Assembly: GCA_910585415.1 (NCBI GenBank)
Contig: CAJUDT010000038.1
Location: 1-20,742 of the forward strand
Length of the DNA stretch: 20,742 nt
From: an uncultured Flavonifractor sp.
Lineage (GTDB): Bacteria > Bacillota > Clostridia > Oscillospirales > Oscillospiraceae
Direction: 5' to 3'
A program made the translations under genes and the position numbers. The notes under the pieces were generated by a model that did not search any database, had not been told where the DNA came from, and saw only the letters and a program-made list of their open reading frames with translations. Positions 1-7,740 of this stretch are shown piece after piece; the first letter of the stretch is position 1, and the number at the start of each line of letters is the position of its first letter.

Positions 1-40
1 GCCTACTTTCCTTCGCTGGAAAGTAGGCCGCCGGAGGCGG
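1..40. repeat. Palindromic hairpin at the window edge
   Basis: Bases 1-11 and 18-28 are perfect reverse complements (GCCTACTTTCC and its complement) around a 6-nt loop. A second small hairpin, CCGCC-GGA-GGCGG, follows at 28-40. There is no T-tract after it on the plus strand. It looks like the end of a dispersed palindromic repeat or the 3' end of something to the left. The window edge prevents deciding. Confidence 0.45.
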
Positions 41-133
41 GACCAGAAAACGAACACCTCCAGAGTAACGAGGAAGAAGCAACCAACCAAGAAAAGCAAA
101 AAGGCCCCCCGCCAGGATTTCCAGTAGGACATA

Positions 134-161
134 ATTATACAGATAATTGGGGGAAAAACAA
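134..161 (-). promoter_or_regulatory. Possible leftward sigma-A promoter
   Basis: Read on the minus strand there is TTGTTT (156-161), a 16-nt spacer and a perfect TATAAT (134-139). It would drive a gene lying left of the window. The surroundings are AT-rich, so chance is a real alternative. Confidence 0.25.
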
Positions 162-201
162 CACTTCTTTTGTGAACAGAGGGGAAATTTTTTCTCCCCC
201 C

Positions 202-230
202 TTGCTTTTCCACAATAAAGTGCGTAAAAT
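202..230 (+). promoter_or_regulatory. Candidate sigma-A promoter for azlCD
   Basis: TTGCTT at 202-207 and TAAAAT at 225-230 are separated by 17 nt, about 39 nt upstream of the azlC start. No terminator lies between it and azlC. The -35 matches the consensus only partly. Confidence 0.4.
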
Positions 231-268
231 AAGAAACCACGTCGAACAGAGCAAGGAAGTGACCTCCA

Positions 269-1003
269 GTGATAGACCGCAAAGCCCTCGCCGCCGCGTT
301 TCCAGCCACCATCCCGGTGCTGATGGGATACTTAGCCATCGGCGTTGCCTTCGGTCTGATGCTCCAGGAAATCGGCTATAACTTCATCTGGGCCTTTTTC
401 ATGAGCCTGACCATCTACGCCGGGTCCGGTCAATATTTGGGCGTCACCCTTCTGTCCACCTGCGCGGGCCTGGGCACCGTCGCCCTCATGACCCTCTTAA
501 TCAATTTCCGCCACCTGGTCTACGGCCTGTCCATGCTGGAAAAATTCCGCGGCATGGGCTGGCGCAAGCTCTACATGATGTTCTCCCTCACCGACGAAAC
601 CTACGCCCTTCTAGCCTCGGCGCAGGCCCCGGTGGGCGTCAATCCGAAAAATTTCTATTTCGCCATTGCCCTTTTGGACCACAGCTATTGGATATTAGGT
701 TCCGTCATTGGCGCAGTGGCCGGAGCCCTCATCCCCATCGACACCACCGGCATCGACTTCGCCATGACCGCCCTGTTTATCGTCATCGCCGTAGAGCAGT
801 GGCAGACCTACCGGCAGCACCTGCCCGCCCTTCTGGGAGCCGGAGCAACCCTGCTGTTCCTGGTGGGGCTGGGCCAATTCTTCGGGCAGCAGCAAATGCT
901 CTTAGTCTCTCTGGGCGTAATCGTACTGGCCCTGCTGCTCCTGCGGGAGCGGCTGGAGAACGCCGGGGAACCGGAAGAAAAGGAGGAATCCCCCTCATGC
1001 TGA
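269..1003 (+). CDS. azlC: AzlC family branched-chain amino acid permease, large subunit
   Basis: A 244-aa very hydrophobic protein of the AzlC family, the large subunit of a two-component exporter for branched-chain amino acids and their analogues (AzlCD in Bacillus, YgaZH in E. coli). Visible family features are the early segment PVLMGYLAIGVAFGLML, then SLTIYAGSGQYLGV and LINFRHLVYGLSM, followed by several membrane spans and a charged C-terminal tail (EEKEE). The length is normal for the family. The start is a GTG preceded by AAGGAAG at 253-259, because no better ATG exists in frame near the conserved N terminus. Its last codons overlap azlD by 7 nt (ATGCTGA), which implies translational coupling. 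The exact substrate cannot be read from sequence. Confidence 0.93.
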   Translation: MIDRKALAAAFPATIPVLMGYLAIGVAFGLMLQEIGYNFIWAFFMSLTIYAGSGQYLGVTLLSTCAGLGTVALMTLLINFRHLVYGLSMLEKFRGMGWRKLYMMFSLTDETYALLASAQAPVGVNPKNFYFAIALLDHSYWILGSVIGAVAGALIPIDTTGIDFAMTALFIVIAVEQWQTYRQHLPALLGAGATLLFLVGLGQFFGQQQMLLVSLGVIVLALLLLRERLENAGEPEEKEESPSC

Positions 1004-1326
1004 CGCCCGCTATGGCCGCCGCCTCCATCGCCGTGATGGCCCTGGTGACCTTCCTTACCCGCGCCCTGCCCTTCCTGCTCTTTGACCGGGGAGAACAGCC
1101 CCCCGGACTCATCCTCTATCTGGGACGGGTCCTGCCGCCCGCTATCATTGCCATGCTGGTGGTCTACTGCCTGCGGGGCGTCTCCTTTTCCTCCCCCGGC
1201 GGGTGGGTGCCTCAGCTTCTGGCCGCTGCCGCCGTCACTATCCTCCACCTCTGGAAACACAATAACCTGCTGTCCATTTTCGGCGGCACGGTGTTATATA
1301 TGGTACTGGTGCAGGCGGTGTTCTAA
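997..1326 (+). CDS. azlD: AzlD family branched-chain amino acid transporter, small subunit
   Basis: A 109-aa membrane protein with about four hydrophobic segments and the AzlD signature region LVTFLTRALPFLLF near the N terminus. It ends in LWKHNNLLSIFGGTVLYMVL, typical of the family. It is the small partner of AzlC and is expected to form one exporter complex in the cytoplasmic membrane. The ATG overlaps the azlC stop and is preceded by AGGAGG at 981-986. A terminator follows about 20 nt after the stop, so azlCD looks like a complete two-gene operon. Its size and order are exactly those seen in other Firmicutes. Confidence 0.92.
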   Translation: MLTPAMAAASIAVMALVTFLTRALPFLLFDRGEQPPGLILYLGRVLPPAIIAMLVVYCLRGVSFSSPGGWVPQLLAAAAVTILHLWKHNNLLSIFGGTVLYMVLVQAVF

Positions 1327-1342
1327 AACCCCTCCGCACATC

Positions 1343-1376
1343 TGGGCCCGGCTGGCTTGCCGGACCCATTTTTTTA
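1343..1376 (+). terminator. Rho-independent terminator of azlCD
   Basis: The stem GGGCCCGGC (1344-1352) pairs with GCCGGACCC (1359-1367) with one C/A mismatch around a 6-nt loop. A run of seven T follows at 1369-1375. It separates azlCD from the flagellar operon. Further on, 1394-1417 holds a small imperfect dyad (CCGG-A-TATCT / AGATACCGG) of unknown meaning. Confidence 0.8.
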
Positions 1377-1453
1377 TATTTTGCCGAAAAAAGCCGGATA
1401 TCTCCCCCAGATACCGGAATTTTAGCATCATGGAAAGAAATTTCTTCGTTTTC

Positions 1454-1480
1454 TTATTTTCCAGGCGGATTTGCCGATAA
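1454..1480 (+). promoter_or_regulatory. Sigma-D (sigma-28) type promoter for the flgM operon
   Basis: GCCGATAA at 1473-1480 is a perfect match to the -10 element of flagellar sigma factor promoters (consensus TAAA, 14-16 nt, GCCGATAA). The -35 region (TTAT at 1454-1457, 15 nt upstream) is a poor match to TAAA. It lies 53 nt upstream of flgM, as in Bacillus, where flgM has its own sigma-D promoter. The -10 is seen directly. Sigma-D control is inferred. Confidence 0.6.
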
Positions 1481-1533
1481 TAATAGTAAGAAGATTGGCC
1501 TTAACGATGTGAATGAAAAGGGTGTGAAATACC

Positions 1534-1845
1534 GTGCTGACTTCTTCTGGCTATCCAGTCATTTCCTCCGCCGCTCCGGCGAAGGTGTTTCAGACGGCAA
1601 AAAGCTACGGCGGCCGTACAAAAACAGAAAAGACCACCAACAAATACGACAGCCTGACCGTCTCCGGGCTCCCCGATAAGGAGAGCCGTTTTCGCATGGA
1701 GCTGGTGGGCCGCATGACCCAGGAGGTGCGCGCCGCTACAACCACCGGCGATATCGCCTCCCTGCGCCAGCAGGTGTCCGCCGGGCAGTATCAGCCGGAC
1801 CCCATGTCTATGGCGGCACGGATTCTATTCCTGGGGGAGGGCTGA
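1534..1845 (+). CDS. flgM: FlgM, anti-sigma-28 factor
   Basis: A 103-aa protein with a low-complexity polar N terminus, as expected for the disordered half of FlgM. Its C-terminal helical region, VRAATTTGDIASLRQQV followed by SAGQYQPDPMSMAARIL, matches the family pattern in which I..LK..I..G.Y.vd...iA.. binds the flagellar sigma factor. It should hold sigma-D inactive until hook-basal bodies are finished. The start is a GTG with a weak AAAAGGG-type ribosome site at 1516-1522. It is the first gene of the late flagellar operon and ends one base before flgN. The gene order as well as the C-terminal motif supports the call. Its length is close to the usual 90-100 aa. Confidence 0.88.
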   Translation: MLTSSGYPVISSAAPAKVFQTAKSYGGRTKTEKTTNKYDSLTVSGLPDKESRFRMELVGRMTQEVRAATTTGDIASLRQQVSAGQYQPDPMSMAARILFLGEG

Positions 1846-1846
1846 A

Positions 1847-2341
1847 ATGGAGACACATTATCCCGGATATCTGGCCCTGCTGGAGGAGCTGCGGGGCAGC
1901 CTGGACCAGCTCACCGGTCTGGCCAAGGAGAAAAACGCCGCCGTCCTCAAGGATGACCTGCTGGCCCTGGACGAGGTGCTCAAGCAGGAACAGGCCCTCT
2001 CCCTCTCCCTGCGGGGGCTGGAGCAGCGGCGGCTGAAGCTGGTCAGGGAACTGGGGCTGGACAACGTCCCCCTCTCCCGCCTGTGCGACCACTGCCCGGA
2101 TGAGTTCAAGGGGCAGGCCAAGCAGACTGCGGAACGCCTGCGGGCCAGCTATGACATTTACCAGAGCGCCGCCGGAGTGGCCAAGGGCACCCTGGAACGG
2201 GGGTTGCACGAGCTGGAAAAAATCGTCGTGGGCCTGGGCGGGCCCGCCGCGCCGCCCCCTCCGCCAAGTCCCCTGCGCGCGGCGCCGAAGGACCCCGGAG
2301 TGGAGCCCCCGCCCAATATGAAAACCGACTTCCGCGCTTGA
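1847..2341 (+). CDS. flgN: FlgN-type flagellar export chaperone
   Basis: A 164-aa, largely helical, Glu/Leu/Lys-rich protein (residues 1-130) of the FlgN/YvyG family. FlgN chaperones FlgK and FlgL to the flagellar export apparatus in the cytoplasm, and both clients are encoded directly downstream. The helical core includes LLEELRGSLDQLTGLAKEKN and LLALDEVLKQEQALSLSLRG, a pattern usual for the family. The last ~35 residues are proline-rich (PPPPPSP) and look disordered. This tail is a lineage-specific extension of unknown role. The ATG follows GGGGGAGG (1833-1840) with good spacing. Sequence identity in this family is always low, so gene position carries much of the evidence. Confidence 0.87.
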   Translation: METHYPGYLALLEELRGSLDQLTGLAKEKNAAVLKDDLLALDEVLKQEQALSLSLRGLEQRRLKLVRELGLDNVPLSRLCDHCPDEFKGQAKQTAERLRASYDIYQSAAGVAKGTLERGLHELEKIVVGLGGPAAPPPPPSPLRAAPKDPGVEPPPNMKTDFRA

Positions 2342-2423
2342 TGGGAGTCCCTGTACCGATGAGATGAAATTGGCCGAAAACCTGCGCCTCCGGCGCCGGG
2401 CATAGATTAAGGAGTATAGAATT

Positions 2424-4766
2424 ATGAGCTCTGTTGGAACCTTTGGAACCTTTACCGCCGCCCAGCTGGGCATTTACGCCTCCCAGAAGGGACTGAGCGT
2501 AACCGGCAACAACATCGCCAACATCAACACCGCAGGGTACACCCGTCAGGTCCTTCAGCAGGTGTCCCTCAAGACCGGCGGCGCCGACCGGTACGCCAAC
2601 AAGTACGATGTGCATGTGGGTCAGGGCGTCCTCTGTACCGGCGTCTCCCAGATTCGGGACCCCTACCTGGATATCCGTTTCCGCACGGAGAGCTCCAAGG
2701 TGGGCTATGCCGACGCGGTTCTGGGCACCTACAATGATTTGGCGGACTTCCTGGACGAGGTGGGCGACGGCGAGGACGGATATGGAGTCCTCTCCACTGG
2801 CTTTGACGAGTTTGTCAAGGCTCTGGCGGGTCTGGATGTGGAGACCGGCCTGAAGGTCAACGACACCCTGGTGCGGAAAGCCGCCGAGAAGCTCGTCAAC
2901 TATTTTCACAAGTATGCCGAGGACCTGGCTACCTTGAAAAAAAACAAGGAGGATGGAATGCGGCAGGACATTAAGCGGGTCAACGAGCTGCTCAATGGCA
3001 TCCGGGACCTGAACGCCTCTATCCGCAAGAGTGAGATTCACGGGGACAACGCCCTGGAAATGCGGGACGACCGGAACCTGATGATTGACGAGCTCTCCAC
3101 GTACCTGAAAATTGACGTGGTGTACTCCATGGAGGACATCGGCGCGGGCCTGGAGGTGGAGAAGCTCACCATTAAGCTGGGCGACGCCAACCCGGACGCG
3201 ACCTCCAAAACCGACGAGGTCCGGCTGGTGGATGGCATCTACGCCGCCCAGCTCACCACGCCGAAGGAGAACCCGGATTATGGAAGCCAGGACCCTGACA
3301 AGGCGGATATTGCCGGTTTCAAGTACCTGGACGAAAACGGGAGGGGCACCAACGACCCCCTGAAGGCCAAGCCGGAGTTTGACGAAAACTACAACATCGG
3401 CCTCAGCAAGCTCCTGGACAGCAAGGGCCGGGAGTGGAAGGAGACCAAAATCGGTCCGATGACGATTAAGCCGGGCGATATAGATATTGGAAATAAGCAG
3501 CTGGAGGATGTGCTTGCTGATCCTACAAGCTATCCGATTGAGTTCAAGAACGCAGATGGTGTTCGGGTTGTTATTACGGGAGTAAAAGGCGAACCGAAGC
3601 TCTTACCAGATGGCAGTGTAACCGGCGAATTTGTCACCACTACCTACAGCGAGGAAATTGAAGAGTTCGACGATAATGACCTTTACGGCGCGATTCAGGC
3701 CGACCGGGAAATGCTCACCGAGGAAGGCGAGTTTGCCACCAAGAACACCATTGACGGTGTGGACGAAAATGCCGCTATCAAGCGCGGTATTCCCTATTAT
3801 CAGAAGTCCCTGGACCTGCTGGCCCAGCAGTTTGCCAAGACCTATAACGAGGCCAACAAGGGCTATCTTGTGGATGAAAACGGGAATTATTTGAAGCAGG
3901 TAATGGATAACACCGCAACTCCGCCTGTTCCGGTTCTGGATGAAAAGGGAAATCCAACCTATGAGACTCTGCCCGAAGTCACATACTATAAAAATAAGAA
4001 TGATGGTTCTATAACTACACAGCCACCTGCTGATATGGCCAACTATGACGAAGTTAAATTTACCCCCAATCAAAATATGAACTCGGACCAGTTGGAAGCC
4101 CTGGGACTGGACCCCAAGGCCACGAAAGAGGACATTGAAGAGTATCTAAAGGGTAAGGGCATCGAAAAAGTCGGCGGCAACCTGTTCAGCATCCGGGGCG
4201 ACAAGGATGTTGATGTGGACCCCGTTACCGGCGAGGGCATTACCGCCGCCAACATCGACATTGCCCACGGCTGGTCTACCGGCAGCACGCACATTGTAAC
4301 CACCTTTATCAAGCCCTTTAACGGCGACCTGGAGGTTTCCACGGAGGGCAGCAACGTGCTCCACATGATTGCCCTTCTGGAGAAGGAGCAGGTGTACAAT
4401 CCCCAGGATTGGTATCCCGATGAGATTCCCGACCCGAATAATCCGGGGCAGATGATACCCGTAGACAAAGATGACATCGCCCAGAGCCAATATATCTTTA
4501 AGGGCTCCTTTACCGCGTTTGTCAACAACATGTCCTCCGTCCTGGGCAGCGACCAGAGCAAGATGAACAGCCAGCTGAATACCAGCTATAATGCCGCTGT
4601 GGAGCTGGACTCCAGCCGTATGGGTACGTCCAGTGTAGACCTGAACGACGAGGCCATGAACCTCATGCAGTATTCCAAATCCCTCAATGCCGCCTACCGC
4701 CTGATGACCACCATTGACGAGGCGCTGGACCGGCTGATTAATAACACCGGCGTTGTCGGCAGATAA
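2424..4766 (+). CDS. flgK: FlgK, flagellar hook-associated protein 1, enlarged
   Basis: A 780-aa hook-filament junction protein. The N terminus (TFTAAQLGIYASQKGLSVTG, then NNIANINTAGYTRQ) is the classic flagellar rod/hook motif. The C-terminal 40 residues (SSVDLNDEAMNLMQYSKSLN onward) form the matching D0 helix, so both ends needed for polymer packing are intact. The segment YGAIQADREML to LAQQFAKTYNEANKGYL (about 421-482) is the usual core region. B. subtilis FlgK is about 507 aa, so roughly 270 residues are extra and lie in the surface-exposed middle: about 250-420 and 483-690, rich in Asp, Glu, Pro and Gly. Two patches there (nt about 3465-3650 and 3890-4080) are visibly AT-richer than the rest of the gene. 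AAGGAG precedes the ATG by 9 nt. Its stop overlaps the flgL ribosome site. Confidence 0.96.
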   Translation: MSSVGTFGTFTAAQLGIYASQKGLSVTGNNIANINTAGYTRQVLQQVSLKTGGADRYANKYDVHVGQGVLCTGVSQIRDPYLDIRFRTESSKVGYADAVLGTYNDLADFLDEVGDGEDGYGVLSTGFDEFVKALAGLDVETGLKVNDTLVRKAAEKLVNYFHKYAEDLATLKKNKEDGMRQDIKRVNELLNGIRDLNASIRKSEIHGDNALEMRDDRNLMIDELSTYLKIDVVYSMEDIGAGLEVEKLTIKLGDANPDATSKTDEVRLVDGIYAAQLTTPKENPDYGSQDPDKADIAGFKYLDENGRGTNDPLKAKPEFDENYNIGLSKLLDSKGREWKETKIGPMTIKPGDIDIGNKQLEDVLADPTSYPIEFKNADGVRVVITGVKGEPKLLPDGSVTGEFVTTTYSEEIEEFDDNDLYGAIQADREMLTEEGEFATKNTIDGVDENAAIKRGIPYYQKSLDLLAQQFAKTYNEANKGYLVDENGNYLKQVMDNTATPPVPVLDEKGNPTYETLPEVTYYKNKNDGSITTQPPADMANYDEVKFTPNQNMNSDQLEALGLDPKATKEDIEEYLKGKGIEKVGGNLFSIRGDKDVDVDPVTGEGITAANIDIAHGWSTGSTHIVTTFIKPFNGDLEVSTEGSNVLHMIALLEKEQVYNPQDWYPDEIPDPNNPGQMIPVDKDDIAQSQYIFKGSFTAFVNNMSSVLGSDQSKMNSQLNTSYNAAVELDSSRMGTSSVDLNDEAMNLMQYSKSLNAAYRLMTTIDEALDRLINNTGVVGR

Positions 4767-4781
4767 GGAGGCTGAATATAT

Positions 4782-6344
4782 ATGATTCGTGCAACCACCA
4801 GCGGGGTGCTCAACAGCTACCGTACCAATTTGATGCAGTCCTTCATTACCCAGAGCACCGCCATGAAAAACATACCCAAGCCCCGCAACTTCCACTCCTA
4901 CGCGGACGACACCGCCGCCGCATCCCGGTCGTATCAGATTCGCCGCTCCCTCCAGCGGACCGGGGCCCAGCTGGGCTCCAGCCAGAGCGTCACCTACAAG
5001 TTTGAAAGCGCCTGGGCCGCTCTGGGCAGTGTGGTGGACGACGTGAGCAACAGCCACTCCAAGTCCGAGTGGCATGACGTACTGGTAGCCCTGAACGACC
5101 CCACCGGCGACGCCCGCCAGGCCCTGGGCAAGGCCATGACCAAGCTGGGCGACGATATCATCCAGTGCATGAACACCAAGTATGGCGATAACTTCGTCTT
5201 TGCCGGGGCCGACGGCCTCAACGTCCCCTTTGAGATTCGGGAGGACGGCCACGTGTACTACCGCGGCGTCAACGTAGACACCGAGGTGCCCAAGCTGCTC
5301 GGCGAGACGAAGGTGGGCCAGGGTACGCCCGTTAAGGTCAGCTGGGATGCCGCCAAGAATCAATACATTCAGGACCTCAATGGAACGAGCTACCTCCGGG
5401 CCGACAGTGTTGAGATTATGAGCAAGGATGAGTATGACAAGGCTACAACCTTGCTGAATAATGGCGCGGCATATGACGGCACCGGTAAACCCGACCTCAA
5501 CGGCAAGTATGTGATTGTTGCGGATAAGACAACGACAGTCAGCAAAGCTGATTATAATGCAGACCCAGACGCTTATTTTGTGCTGAAGGATGCAAACGGT
5601 GATCCTTTAGATGATGGGAGTGGCAATTATACTGTAATCAAGGACGCCATCATAAAAAAAGAGGATTTCGAGGCCAGTAAACCCAAGGCCCTGACCAATG
5701 GTGCAAATCTGGTCGAGGTCGATAAAAACGGTGCACCTACAACGGGCGGCGGCTATTATGTAGTCATGAACGACGCCGAGTCCATTTCTGAGAAGGAGTA
5801 TGAGCAGGCCAAGACGGACCTGGCCAAGCTGGAGTATATGAGCAAAGAGGGCGACTATGTGGACATTGGCCGGGGCCTTCAGGAAGACCTGGAGGGCAAC
5901 CTGATTGAGTCCAGCGCCTTCAATCAGGCGCTTCAGGGCATCAACTTCCTGGGCTACGGTGTAGACGAGGACGGCGACCCCAAGAACATCGTCTCTCTGG
6001 CCCGGCGCATGGGCGAGCTGTGTACGCAGTTCAGCGACGGCGAGTGGTCCGATAAGAGCGAGGGCTGGGATGAGCTCAACCGTCTGGCCAAGAAGTTTGA
6101 AAAGATGTCCGACCAGCTGAACACCATGCACACGGACATGGACGCCGACGCCAAGGCCCTCAAGAACAACAACGATCTTCTGACGGACAAGGCCGACACC
6201 ATGAAGGAGCAGATTCATGACCTGGAGGACATGGACGAGGCGGAGGCCATCAGCTCCTTCATCTGGGCCCAGTACTGCTACAACGCCGCCTTGAAGGTGG
6301 GCAACAGTGTATTGTCCGAGAGCTTAATGGATTATATGAGCTGA
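4782..6344 (+). CDS. flgL: FlgL, flagellar hook-associated protein 3, enlarged
   Basis: A 520-aa hook-associated protein that joins FlgK to the flagellin filament. Residues 1-150 carry the FlgL/flagellin-like N-terminal helix (IRATTSGVLNSYRTNL) and the conserved stretch NTKYGDNFVFAGADGLNVPF (131-150). The last ~90 residues (KNNNDLLTDKADTMKEQIHD ... SSFIWAQYCYNAALKVGNSV) form the matching C-terminal helix. B. subtilis FlgL is about 298 aa, so about 220 residues are inserted at roughly 165-370. That insert contains four related repeats (203-225, 242-266, 282-304, 324-346). The usual filament-side helices are intact, so the protein should be functional. AAGGAGG (4765-4771) gives a clear ribosome site, and the gene is coupled to flgK by a 15-nt gap. 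Confidence 0.93.
   Translation: MIRATTSGVLNSYRTNLMQSFITQSTAMKNIPKPRNFHSYADDTAAASRSYQIRRSLQRTGAQLGSSQSVTYKFESAWAALGSVVDDVSNSHSKSEWHDVLVALNDPTGDARQALGKAMTKLGDDIIQCMNTKYGDNFVFAGADGLNVPFEIREDGHVYYRGVNVDTEVPKLLGETKVGQGTPVKVSWDAAKNQYIQDLNGTSYLRADSVEIMSKDEYDKATTLLNNGAAYDGTGKPDLNGKYVIVADKTTTVSKADYNADPDAYFVLKDANGDPLDDGSGNYTVIKDAIIKKEDFEASKPKALTNGANLVEVDKNGAPTTGGGYYVVMNDAESISEKEYEQAKTDLAKLEYMSKEGDYVDIGRGLQEDLEGNLIESSAFNQALQGINFLGYGVDEDGDPKNIVSLARRMGELCTQFSDGEWSDKSEGWDELNRLAKKFEKMSDQLNTMHTDMDADAKALKNNNDLLTDKADTMKEQIHDLEDMDEAEAISSFIWAQYCYNAALKVGNSVLSESLMDYMS
5388..5819 (+). repeat. Four-fold internal repeat in the FlgL insert
   Basis: In the protein, four segments share the pattern aromatic-x-V/L-x4-6-[IVM]-[SK]-[KE]-x-[ED]-[YF]-[DE]: SYLRADSVEIMSKDEYDKA, KYVIVADKTTTVSKADYNA, NYTVIKDAIIKKEDFEAS and YYVVMNDAESISEKEYEQA. 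They are separated by 16-19 residues rich in Gly, Asn and Asp. The DNA of the middle copies (about 5440-5720) is AT-richer than the flanks. They probably form a repeated surface domain on the junction ring. Confidence 0.6.
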
Positions 6345-6378
6345 GTATTTTTGAGAGAAAGGAGCGCAAAGTGAAGCC

Positions 6379-6984
6379 ATGTATCCGTTGATTGAAATAA
6401 AAACTGTCCCCATTGAGATCGAGATGAAGACCACTCATGCCAAGCTGGAGTATACCCGCGGCACAGCGGATCTGGAGATCTCTCGGGGCGAGGGCGGCCT
6501 GAGTATCAAGAGCCGTCCCATCCGTCTGAAGCTGGACACCTTTGAGGCCCGCAACTCTGTGGTCCCCACCACCGCCCGTTCCATTGAACAGTACGCCCAA
6601 AAGGGCAAGCAGGCTTCCTATGAGGCCACCGCCACCTATGCCCAGCAGGGGAAGCTCTTCTTAAAGGCAAAAATCGGGGAGGATGTTATGCACCAGATTT
6701 CCGCAGACGCGATTGGACCGGAGGTAAAGGATGTAGGTTTGCAATTCCTTCCCTCCGTGGGCCCCGAAATTTCCTGGGACCCCGGAGAGATGCACATCCG
6801 CTATGAGATGGATAAGCTGAACTTCGATTGGCGGGTGAACCGGCCGCAATTCGAGTTCACCCCCGGCGACATCGAGCTGTCGGTGACCCAAAAGCCCGAC
6901 GTCATCATCAAGTACATGGGCGGGCCCCTCTACGTGCCCCCCTCCGCCGACCCCAACTATGAACCGGTAGACGTACAGGCCTGA
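6379..6984 (+). CDS. yviE: DUF6470 (YviE-like) flagellar-locus protein
   Basis: A 201-aa soluble protein with no signal peptide or membrane span. It starts with MYPLIEIKTVPIEIEMKT and carries a PEISWDPGEMHIRYEMDKL segment in the middle. These features and its position between flgL and fliW match the B. subtilis yviE gene and the DUF6470 family. The molecular function of the family is unknown. Strict synteny with fliW and csrA suggests a role in filament assembly or its regulation. The AAAGGAG (6358-6364) sits about 14 nt from the ATG, a long spacing, and no better start is visible in frame. The protein is rich in alternating hydrophobic residues and probably mostly beta-structured. The call rests on synteny plus the opening motif. 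Confidence 0.82.
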   Translation: MYPLIEIKTVPIEIEMKTTHAKLEYTRGTADLEISRGEGGLSIKSRPIRLKLDTFEARNSVVPTTARSIEQYAQKGKQASYEATATYAQQGKLFLKAKIGEDVMHQISADAIGPEVKDVGLQFLPSVGPEISWDPGEMHIRYEMDKLNFDWRVNRPQFEFTPGDIELSVTQKPDVIIKYMGGPLYVPPSADPNYEPVDVQA

Positions 6985-6998
6985 CAGGAGGCGTGATT

Positions 6999-7451
6999 TT
7001 GAAGCTCCAGACCAAATATTTCGGTGAGATTGAATACGAGGAATCGGAGATCCTCACCTTCCCCGTGGGCCTTTTCGGCTTTGAAGAGGAGCACCAGTTC
7101 CTGCTTCTGCCCTTTGAGGGCAGCGCCGCCACTCTGCTCTGTCTCCAGAGTGTGGCCACCCCCGCCCTGGCCTTTGTGGCCATGGACCCCTTTTCCCTGG
7201 ACCCGGACTACGCGCCGGAGCTCCAGCCCAAGGAGCTGCGGGCCCTGGGGGTGAAGGAGAGCCAGGAGCTTGGCTTCTATGTGCTCTGCGTGGTCAAAAA
7301 GCCCGTGTCGGAAAGCACGGTCAACCTGAAATGCCCGGTAGCCGTCCACCCGGAGACCCGCGTGGCCCAGCAGGTTATTTTGGAGACGGACCGCTATGAA
7401 ATGCGGCACCTTCTGTCCCAATTTGGCCCAAGGGAGGGCGCGCCATGCTGA
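6999..7451 (+). CDS. fliW: FliW, flagellar assembly factor and CsrA antagonist
   Basis: A 150-aa protein with the FliW opening KLQTKYFGEIEYEESEILTF followed by PVGLFGFEEEHQFLLLPFEG, which matches the family closely. FliW binds flagellin or CsrA in a partner switch: free FliW sequesters CsrA and relieves repression of flagellin translation (known from B. subtilis). I place the start at TTG 6999 because AGGAGG (6986-6991) is then 7 nt away. A GTG at 6993 would sit almost on the ribosome site. The resulting N terminus MKLQTKYFG fits the family. Its end overlaps csrA by 7 nt (ATGCTGA), consistent with 1:1 coupled synthesis of antagonist and target. Confidence 0.93.
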   Translation: MKLQTKYFGEIEYEESEILTFPVGLFGFEEEHQFLLLPFEGSAATLLCLQSVATPALAFVAMDPFSLDPDYAPELQPKELRALGVKESQELGFYVLCVVKKPVSESTVNLKCPVAVHPETRVAQQVILETDRYEMRHLLSQFGPREGAPC

Positions 7452-7711
7452 TTTTACAGCGCCGGGCCGGGGAATCCCTGGTCATTGGAGAGAACATCAC
7501 CGTTTCGGTGGTATCGGTGGACGGCCTGCGGGTGCGTCTGGCCATCTCCGCGCCGGAGGACGTGTCCATCCTGCGCAGTGAGCTGATTACCGCCGCCACC
7601 GCCAACCGGGATTCCGCCCAGGAGGAGAGCGCTCCCAGCGAGCTGCTGGACCTGCTGCGCGGGGTACAGGAGCAGAAGCCGGAGGAGGGCCCGCCTCCCC
7701 CTTCTGAATAG
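7445..7711 (+). CDS. csrA: CsrA, RNA-binding translational regulator
   Basis: An 88-aa CsrA homologue. Residues 1-50 contain the canonical MLILQRRAGESLVIGENITV start, the VRLAISAP strand and the Arg of ILRSEL, equivalent to the RNA-contacting Arg44. CsrA dimers bind GGA motifs near ribosome sites and block translation; in Bacillus the main target is flagellin mRNA and FliW is the antagonist. The C-terminal tail is about 20 residues longer than the typical 60-75-aa protein and ends in a Pro/Glu-rich segment (EEGPPPPSE). Longer tails are usual in FliW-regulated CsrA proteins, where the extra helix contacts FliW. The ATG is embedded in the fliW stop region. Confidence 0.96.
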   Translation: MLILQRRAGESLVIGENITVSVVSVDGLRVRLAISAPEDVSILRSELITAATANRDSAQEESAPSELLDLLRGVQEQKPEEGPPPPSE

Positions 7712-7740
7712 AATCGAACGCAGGAAAGGAGGAACCGGAC

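Noticed and set aside
4146..5363. A 405-codon open frame on the minus strand across flgK/flgL
   Set aside because: It is antisense to two certain genes, has no ribosome site and has the Gly/Val/Ala-rich content of a GC-driven shadow frame.
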